Below are positions 58,101-64,000 of a stretch of DNA of 64,000 bases, piece after piece; the stretch's first letter is position 1; every line of letters begins with the position of its first letter. Below the pieces are notes generated by a model. That model did no database searches and was not told where the DNA came from. It saw only the letters and a list, made by a program, of their open reading frames with translations. The DNA is taken from contig NC_090439.1 of the NCBI RefSeq assembly GCF_031143425.1, positions 356,184,027-356,248,026 of the forward strand, in the 5' to 3' direction. Source of the DNA: Pleurodeles waltl (Eukaryota > Chordata > Amphibia > Caudata > Salamandridae). Position numbers and translations under genes: made by a program.

Positions 58101-58862
58101 TGTCGTGATGTCAGATACCACAGGATATTGTGGTATCACAATCTTATTGACTTCTCGTAAATCAATAATGAATCGGTAAATCCTAGTATCAGTATCCTTT
58201 TTCAGAATAGGAAGAATCGGGCTGTTACAAACATTATACAGAACTTCCTCAACAACTCCAACTGCAATAAGATCATGCACAATTCGTGTGAGTGCTTCTT
58301 CGCCCTCCTGTGAAATTTTGTATTGAGGCAAACATGGCAATACAGCTCCCTCCTTGACACTAATATGTACCGGTGGAATAATCATTTGTCCCACATCAGT
58401 ATTTGAAGTAGCCCACAAAGTACTAGGGAGTGAAGCTAATGCAATATCCTCTTTAACAAGACAAACTCTTTCCATCACAGGATGATTATCATTTAAAATA
58501 ACACGCACCCCTTCAGGAGAGCATCGTATTGTAGCCCTGAAATACTTGAGCATATCAAGACCCACAATATTGTCTGGTGTATTTGGAGAAAGCAAAAATG
58601 GACATGGAGCAGTACATTTATCAACATGGAATGCAAGTGGTTGTGACAATGGGCTAGGGGAAGATGTTCCATCGAAACCTATCGATGTAATGGTTAAGCC
58701 AGACAGGGGAGCCCTTGGAATCAATTGTTTAGACAAGGCGCTACGAGTAGCTCCTGTATTAACCAGAAACTGATCAGTAGAACCCAAAACATGTACTGTA
58801 ACATAGGGACCCCTCTGATCTACTGGAACTTCAACTGATTCCTTACCCCATCCTAGGCAATC
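55092..58862 (-). pseudogene. pol: pro-pol of class I-like provirus
   Basis: It begins right after the gag amber codon in the same frame. Protease has FLVNTGATRS, with Asn for the catalytic Asp. RT (57540-58500) has FIIDLREVNK, FSVIDLKNAFFSIP, CGVPQGYTESPSIYS and QYVDDILLAAD (about 57845-57875). A frameshift near 57545 leads to 56807-57553 (connection, then RNase H start ELWVDGS). Another near 56808 leads to the rest of RNase H (NIYTDSRYAFG, CSAHKK, GNALAD). Stops TAA at 56421 and TAG at 56247 follow. Integrase has an HH/CC region (MAHGLAHVG ... SCLICLQDN) and core residues in QMDYIQ, LWSDNVSHF and LVERYNATLK; its C-terminus reads YNLRRRKESD. Confidence 0.85.
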
Positions 58863-58865
58863 CTA
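58863..58865 (-). promoter_or_regulatory. gag-pol amber codon (possible readthrough site)
   Basis: TAG separates gag (SAYA) from protease (DCLGWGKES) with no frame change. Gammaretroviruses express Pol by readthrough of exactly such a UAG. Because the copy is decayed, the stop could alternatively be a chance mutation, but its placement between NC and PR argues for an ancestral site. Confidence 0.7.
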
Positions 58866-60986
58866 TGCATAAGCAGAATTTTGGAAATCAGGCTGCACAT
58901 AGTTAGACATCTGGTATTGGTTCCGTCTATCAAAAGTGTTAAACCCATCCTGCCCTCGTACATTAGCATCAACCCTAGCATGATCATTCGTGCTTCTTCT
59001 AGGTCCTGAATATCCTGAGCGATTTCTCATTTGTCCCCGACCACGTGAACATTGCTGAACACGTAGTGCTGGACAATCAGCAGCCCAATGCCCAAATTTC
59101 TTACAATACGCACACTGATCAACAGACAAATTCGAACGAGTGTAAGAAGAACCATAAGAGCCACGTCCACCTCTATCACTACCTCTAAAAGGCGGACCAT
59201 AAGCTTGAGCCAACATAACCGTTGTCTTTAATTCTTTAATCTTTTTGTCCTCGCTACCTTTTGCTTCTAATTCCTGACGTTCATAATACTGAACCATAGT
59301 CAAAAGAGAAACCGAAGTAGAGGTAGTCCATGAACTTTCACTAGCTTTTAGATGACTAGCTATTCCTGGTAACAGATTTGCAACATATTTATCGACAAAC
59401 AAATGTCTGCCCGTATCATCTGACAATAACTGACCACTAAAATCATGAAATGCTTCTTCAAAGCGTGTAAAGAAATCAGAGACCGATTCATCTGCCTTTT
59501 GCTTACAAGACGCTAAAACAGTCCAATCTATCTTTTTAGGGGGAATAATCGTTTTTAACTTAACTAATATGGCTGCAGGAAGATCTAGAATCAACTGATA
59601 TGGCTTTTTCGCAGGTTCCCTATCCCCGTCCATCTGTTCTAATTCTTTCCATGACGCCCCAAAAACTGCATCATCAATTTTACGAACAGTTCTCCACATA
59701 TCTGGCGGTAATATCAATCCAAAAAATAAATCAATGTCAGCCAAAGTCATAGTACAAGAACTAATTGCTCCCTCAACTTCCTCATAAAAGGCGGCTGGAC
59801 TTTTCCGCGGGTCAGGTAATGCTGTTTTAAGTGCCATTACATCTGCCCTATTCCAAGGAGTATACACCCAATTATAAATAAAATAACCCTTAGCATCAAC
59901 AGAAGTTTTATCATCACTTGTACCCAATCCTTAAGGAGGAACATACAAAGGCACGGCCTCCCGCATTGGTTTTGCGTGAACTATCATAGTCTTATCTGTT
60001 CCGAAGATGGAAGCTTGCACCCCACCGGTCTGAGATGTCCGTGCAACTACGTCCACAGCCCTTTTCTCCTCTTGCAAGTGGACTGCCGTAACACATAATT
60101 TCACCAAACGCCTGATTGCATCAGCCACCTGGGAGAAAACAAAAAGACCATCACGCATTTGCTTATGATCAGCTGCTACATCATCGGGCTCTAACTCATC
60201 AGAATATTTCCGATATAGTTCAATAACTTCTGAGCCAAATGCCTCAGTAAAATATAGCTGCTCCTTTTCCGTCCACCCTTTCATGTTGTCTAAAAGTTCA
60301 GAAGCAGAGACAATGCTACGAATTGTTTTACGAGCAATAGATCTAAGCTCAGACGCATGGTCAGCAGGTAACATAGAGCGACTGTCTCGCATCTTCTGTT
60401 GCTCCGAACTGGAGACCTTAGCTAACTCATGAGGGGCAGAAGGGACGACATACGGAGGTGGAGGGTGATCTAGTAACAATAAATTATCATGTGCTTTTTT
60501 AAGGATAGGAGAGAGAGGTTGCCTAACTGTGTATTGGCCAGTTACCTGTAATTTACGTTCTTTCTCTTCTAGCTCCTTTAAGTCATTTATTTCTTTCTTT
60601 CTCATTTCCAATGCTTTCACATATACATTCTTCCGCTGCTCTTTCTCAAGCAAGGCTTGCTCACGCTTCATTCGTCCACACACTTCTTTCTCTCACATTC
60701 GTACACAGTCAAACATATCTTGCCTAGACTTTCGCTTACACATACATTGTTCCACATACTCAATCTTTTGCAAATCAAATGACCCATGCATAGGCCAACG
60801 TAACTCAGGATCCGCACGAGTGTATTTATTCCATAATGTGCTGTACATTATAGAAGAAAGACCATGTTTAACATACATATCTCTATTTGGCGTCCCCTCT
60901 GGGGGTGCCGGTTGCGATTCTTCCAGTCTCAAATTGGTACCATTACAAAAGCAACACATCCTACGAAGTGCGCTAAAAACAGGCAT
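58863..60986 (-). pseudogene. gag: gag of class I-like provirus (708 codons, two premature stops)
   Basis: ATG at 60986-60984 (MPVFSALRRMCCFCNG) opens one frame to the amber codon. TGA at 60693 and TAA at 59931 interrupt it. The N-terminal part lacks the Met-Gly myristoylation signal and is followed by a charged helical stretch likely to be a coiled coil (KKEINDLKELEEKERKL). Adjacent late-domain motifs PPPPY and PSAP lie at about residues 175-185. The capsid-like part is 58900-59900 (FTRFEEAFHDFSG). One zinc knuckle CAYCKKFGHWAADC is near 59075-59116, followed by Arg/Gly-rich text. Gag assembles the particle; PPPY and PSAP recruit host budding factors. Confidence 0.8.
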
Positions 60987-61469
60987 GCCAAAAATAGTGC
61001 AAAATATGCAATATTATAATCAAAGTAGCACTTAAGGTGCCGTTCAAATCAAAATTAAATTGGAGAAAATTCTCCTCATTACCTGCCTATATAAATTGCA
61101 ATTTATATATCAATTCAAAAGACACAAATTGACTAGTCACCCAAAACACGAGAGCCACAGTAAGTAGTGCTACACTACATTACCAAACAAAGGCATCAAA
61201 ACCCACAGCAAGTGCCGTAAAACGGCTCTTACCAATCACAGGGTGTCCAGGTTCCAACTGCCAAGTTTTAAAATCGACCAAATGGTCACTGCATGATGAA
61301 TGAACAAAAAGGATCTCAGTCGAGGACCGGCGCCACCTGGATGGTCAAATCAGAAAGAAGGGAAAAACGCCGTGGTTGCCAAGACTCGGGTCTCCTCAGG
61401 CATTGATCGTCTGCAGCGAGATCCCAATCCTTTGTCGCGAGCAATCCGTTGGGCATCCGAGTCACCGAT
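60987..61469 (-). other. Leader between primer-binding site and gag
   Basis: About 480 bases of untranslated leader where the packaging signal would lie. No stable motif could be identified by eye. Confidence 0.5.
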
Positions 61470-61489
61470 GAGTCCCTGTTCGGGCGCCA
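61470..61489 (-). promoter_or_regulatory. Primer-binding site, tRNA-Lys type
   Basis: The minus strand reads TGGCGCCCGAACAGGGACTC. Its first 18 bases are complementary to the 3' end of tRNA-Lys(UUU). It lies three bases after the LTR end, as expected. Confidence 0.9.
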
Positions 61490-61492
61490 ATT

Positions 61493-62053
61493 TGTTGAAG
61501 TAAGCCTCAGCAAGGCCTACTAGTGCAAGGGGTTCACCTTTCTCTGCACAAAGTCCGTAGACCATGTAGGAAGAAGTTGGCACAGGAACTGAAATAAAAG
61601 ACAAAGTTTATTAACCTCATGAGGTGGTACTACAGTTCAAACAGCACCCTTAGGTAATGCTTGAAGTAGCACACTGAACTGAGAGAGCATGGTCCTTTTC
61701 TACCCACGCAGGGGCTAAAAGGAGGTGGTACAATTATAGAAGCAAGACTTGTATACATGTAAGGTCATGTGGAAAATGCACAGTTGACAGGTAGGAGGAG
61801 CTAACAGTTTTCAAGGACTAACAGCTGCAGACCTTACTGAGCATTTGCAAAAGTGGGAGATGCTAAATATAACTTGTCACTAGGCAGATTTCAAGAGTAG
61901 TTAACAGAAAGGTAGGACAGAGCACATGGTGAGCACATGGCAGAGAAAATGGCTGCCATGAATACAAAATGGATTCCGCGAAATGTTCACAATAGTTACT
62001 AAATACAGATGTCTTCTGCTAATGCTTAATCTAATCACTGCTAAACTACAACA
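61493..62053 (-). mobile_element. 5' LTR of class I-like provirus (561 bp)
   Basis: On the minus strand it starts TGTTGTAG (62053) and ends CTTCAACA (61493), a 7 of 8 inverted match. A TATA-like CTATAATT is at about 61731-61740, and AATAAA is at 61607-61612. The end sits three bases from the primer-binding site. The U3 start is set by the inverted match only, since no second LTR is present. Confidence 0.75.
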
Positions 62054-62425
62054 CCTGAAGCCAATACAGGCCACTCAGACTCAATCCCTGGGGCCTTGGG
62101 TAAGCGCCCCTGTGCCTACCCAGGACACCCATGCAACAGAAAATCTGCCACTGTGGGGAAAACCCCAGGCAATGCAGCCACACGCAGGGCTTGTTTCCAT
62201 AAATGGGGGGGGCACAGACCAGAGATTGGCCAACCACCTTCAAGCTCCAAACCATGAGCCATGTATGGCCAAAGAGGTTTTGAGTTAAAGTAGGCAACAT
62301 TAAACATATATATTTTGGGGGTGCACAGACCTCCTGGGCCCTGGGGACCCCCAAAGCATAGTGTGAATTGCTTTGAAGTGTTTGGTGATAATGGACATTG
62401 GACCCATCAAATCCGATGCCACTAG
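62054..62425. other. Unassigned spacer
   Basis: No gene or repeat structure recognised between the provirus and the Penelope-like remnant. Confidence 0.5.
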
Positions 62426-62735
62426 AATTACAATACTGATTTTTGTATTTACTGTCTGAAGTGCCCTTGTAAAAAAACTATATGTGGGTAGCACAATACA
62501 TAAGGCCAAGAAGAGGGTTCTGGAGCATATTAGAGCCATTCGTAATCATGACCGAAATTATCCAGTGGCAAGGCATTTCCATGAGAAACATAATGGGGAT
62601 GAGCGGCTGTTGAGTTTCAAAGTCATTGATCAGATCAAGCCTAATGTGAGGGGAGATAATAGAGAGAAAAAGATTAGGATTTTAGAATCCCAGATGATCA
62701 TTTGGCTTTGCACCTTGAGCCCGGGGGGGTCTTAA
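62426..62735 (+). pseudogene. Penelope GIY-YIG endonuclease domain (fragment)
   Basis: About 100 codons stay open in one frame, ending LSPGGS then TAA. The catalytic-type residues Tyr (YVGST), Arg/His (KRVLEHIRA) and Glu (ILESQMI) are all present. The domain cuts target DNA for integration. No start codon or RT precedes it, so it is only a domain remnant. The ATG-like start inside VGST is not meaningful. Confidence 0.8.
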
Positions 62736-63246
62736 TTCAAGTGAGGAAATGAATGTACATCTAGGTTGATTTGAGTTGCTGGTGATGTTTTGGAATAATC
62801 TTTTTTATATTTTGAATTTTATACGGTTTTATATCATATTTATTAGGTAGATGTGTAGGTTGGGGGCGTGCTCACATGATAGTAGGTAGTAGGATAGTTA
62901 TTTACAGGAACACATTGGTATTAAGGAATATTCACACTGCAATGCAATTGAATGCTCCATATAGCAGTGATGATCTGGTTGTAGAATGTTTTTATAATTG
63001 TGTTTTATTCATATGATATTATTATATAATATACATTTTCTAAAGAATATGTTTATAATAATATTTAAATAATATTTTTTGAACAAAGAATATGAATGGA
63101 TTAACAATTATGACATCAGTATAGAATATTTATATGTACTGTGGACATTCTAAGATGGCACCCAGATTTGCAATGTAATCATGTGTTCCTCTTAGTCCTT
63201 TCTTTGTGTTATGGCAGGTAGGGGTATTTAGATTGTGTGTAATAAA

Positions 63247-63298
63247 CTCCCATGTTGTACATGAGCAAGGCTACGGCTGAAACACGTTGTACTGGGAG
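63247..63298 (+). ncRNA. Decayed hammerhead motif of the Penelope-like element
   Basis: Stem I is strong: CTCCCA (63247-63252) with TGGGAG (63293-63298), and GTAC (63257-63260) with GTAC (63289-63292), with a 4-base bulge between. GAAA is at 63279-63282, followed by CACGTT. The 5' core reads only ATGA (63261-63264), so CTG of CTGATGA is missing. AGC/GCT can form a short stem II. The loss of three core bases should abolish cleavage. Confidence 0.55.
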
Positions 63299-63310
63299 GA
63301 AGCATTGGTG

Positions 63311-63377
63311 GTTAAAGTATATTTAGACTTCCATTTGTTGTCCGGGTAATCTTCTACACGGTATTAGAAGAATTGCG

Positions 63378-63439
<62 letters not shown>

Positions 63440-63593
63440 TCAAAACACTGTATTTGGCATGAAAATAATCAACCATAAAGATGAATAAACAATACAATAC
63501 ATAAAACCTGGTTACCTTCCACCAGTATTTAAATACCATACAAATTCATAAAAAATGATAATAAAACAGTCAAGTTAAAAATGTTAAGAACTT
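63311..63593. other. Unassigned AT-rich spacer
   Basis: Holds the AT microsatellite and otherwise nothing recognisable. Confidence 0.5.
63380..63437. repeat. (AT)n microsatellite
   Basis: About 29 uninterrupted AT dinucleotides. Confidence 0.95.
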
Positions 63594-64000
63594 TTAAAAA
63601 TACTCCAGATTATTCCGCCAGATAATAGCACCCTTCAAAAAGGACCCCAGCCCACGCAACACCAATGCATCAGAAGCCATGCGCAGCCACAAAAAAGCTG
63701 GGCGATATTGCACAAAACCCTTCGGCGTCAGCAAGGAGTGAAAGAAACGGCACCTAAAAGGCGCATAAAGATCACAGAACAAGGTGAAGTGAATCAAAGT
63801 CTGCAAAGACACACGATTGCAGGGGCAGAGTCTGATGGATTTTTCATTGTACTGACCTAGCAGAAAACATAGGTTACTTCTCACAACCCCTAGATGAAAT
63901 CGCGTAATGAGACATCTTTCCCTCACATTTCTTATCTCTAAGAGATAGGGCTCAGGGCCCACACCCATCTTTATCATAATAAACCCCCTTACCGATTTTT
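63594..64000 (-). pseudogene. C-terminal end of a non-LTR reverse transcriptase (runs off right edge)
   Basis: The open minus-strand frame reads RERCLITRFHLGVVRS, RLCPCNRVSLQTLIHFTLFC, DLYAPFRCRFF and GSFLKGAIIWRN. The C-x-C...H...C arrangement followed by a short helical tail is the C-terminal zinc-like domain found after RT in many LINE proteins. Upstream RT would lie beyond 64000. Clade is not determinable from this piece. No stop interrupts these 127 codons. Confidence 0.55.

Larger units (their letters stand above)
53691..62053 (-). mobile_element. Class I-like (gamma/epsilon-type) endogenous retrovirus, 3' end lost
   Basis: On the minus strand it has a 5' LTR (61493-62053), a tRNA-Lys type primer-binding site (61470-61489), gag (58863-60986), pol in the same frame after an amber stop (55092-58862) and env (53691-55131) overlapping the pol end. 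Same-frame gag-pol with UAG and an Env with CX6CC are class I traits. A Penelope-like fragment replaces the env tail and 3' LTR. Stops occur in gag, pol and env and two frameshifts in pol, so it cannot be active. Confidence 0.85.
62426..63310 (+). mobile_element. Penelope-like element, 5' truncated (GIY-YIG end and 3' region)
   Basis: Coding sequence at 62426-62735 reads YCLKCPCKKLYVGSTIHKAK, then RVLEHIRAIRNHD and YPVARHFHEKHNGD. These are the Cys pair, Y-V-G start, Arg and HF blocks of the Penelope GIY-YIG endonuclease, which lies after the RT. The RT is absent. The following 500 bases are non-coding and end with a decayed hammerhead at 63247-63298. Truncation from the 5' side is usual for the family. 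Confidence 0.8.

Noticed and set aside
1..64000. Host tRNA or rRNA genes
   Set aside because: No cloverleaf with A and B boxes or rRNA-like stretch was noticed; the only tRNA-related sequence is the retroviral primer-binding site.

Overview
The window is vertebrate, almost certainly amphibian and most likely a salamander-type giant genome. No host gene, tRNA or rRNA could be recognised; nearly everything is transposable element, much of it nested. The species call is inference from the mix: L2-like LINEs with GC-rich repeated leaders, a foamy-like endogenous retrovirus, a Gmr1-type LTR element, Harbinger-type MITEs, L1-like LINEs and Penelope-like fragments. All coding sequence of any size is retroelement or transposon derived and carries stops or frameshifts, with one notable 155-187 codon exception.

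Layout. 1-9184 (-): an L2-like LINE (copy A) whose 3' half lies off the left edge and whose 5' end is a tandem array of 14 monomers of about 547 bp, itself containing a 3,268-bp higher-order duplication. 9185-19260 (+): a foamy-like provirus, cut in gag by LINE A and in pol by a 1,797-bp solo LTR (11257-13053), followed by env remnants, an intact bel/tas-position reading frame and a 989-bp 3' LTR. 19261-24780 (+): a Ty3/gypsy element with integrase upstream of reverse transcriptase (Gmr1-type order) and a 2.4-kb 3' LTR. 24781-31500: MITEs, a Harbinger Myb-like remnant and unassigned DNA. 31560-34285 (-): L1-like LINE. 34391-39122 (+): L2-like LINE copy B with three leader monomers and a nearly complete coding region. 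39123-42275: AT-rich DNA, a 62-63 bp minisatellite, and an older L2-like LINE. 42276-51220 (-): a second L1-like LINE, split by a 3,046-bp solo LTR and a 248-bp MITE. 51835-53690: an LTR fragment and a Penelope-like terminus carrying a hammerhead-like motif. 53691-62053 (-): a class I-like provirus with env, pol, gag, a tRNA-Lys type primer-binding site and a 5' LTR; its 3' LTR is missing. 62054-64000: a Penelope-like GIY-YIG remnant with a decayed hammerhead, an AT microsatellite and the end of another non-LTR reverse transcriptase.

How the parts relate. Insertion order can be read directly: the foamy-like provirus is older than LINE A and than the solo LTR inside it, and the second L1-like LINE is older than its solo LTR (exact 5-bp target duplication) and its MITE (TTA duplication). 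The strongest candidates for an undescribed system are the L2-like LINE family whose 5' region is a growing array of long monomers, each ending in the element's own start-codon context, and the foamy-like provirus with a preserved accessory reading frame. Assignments rest on motifs read by eye; no database or alignment was available.
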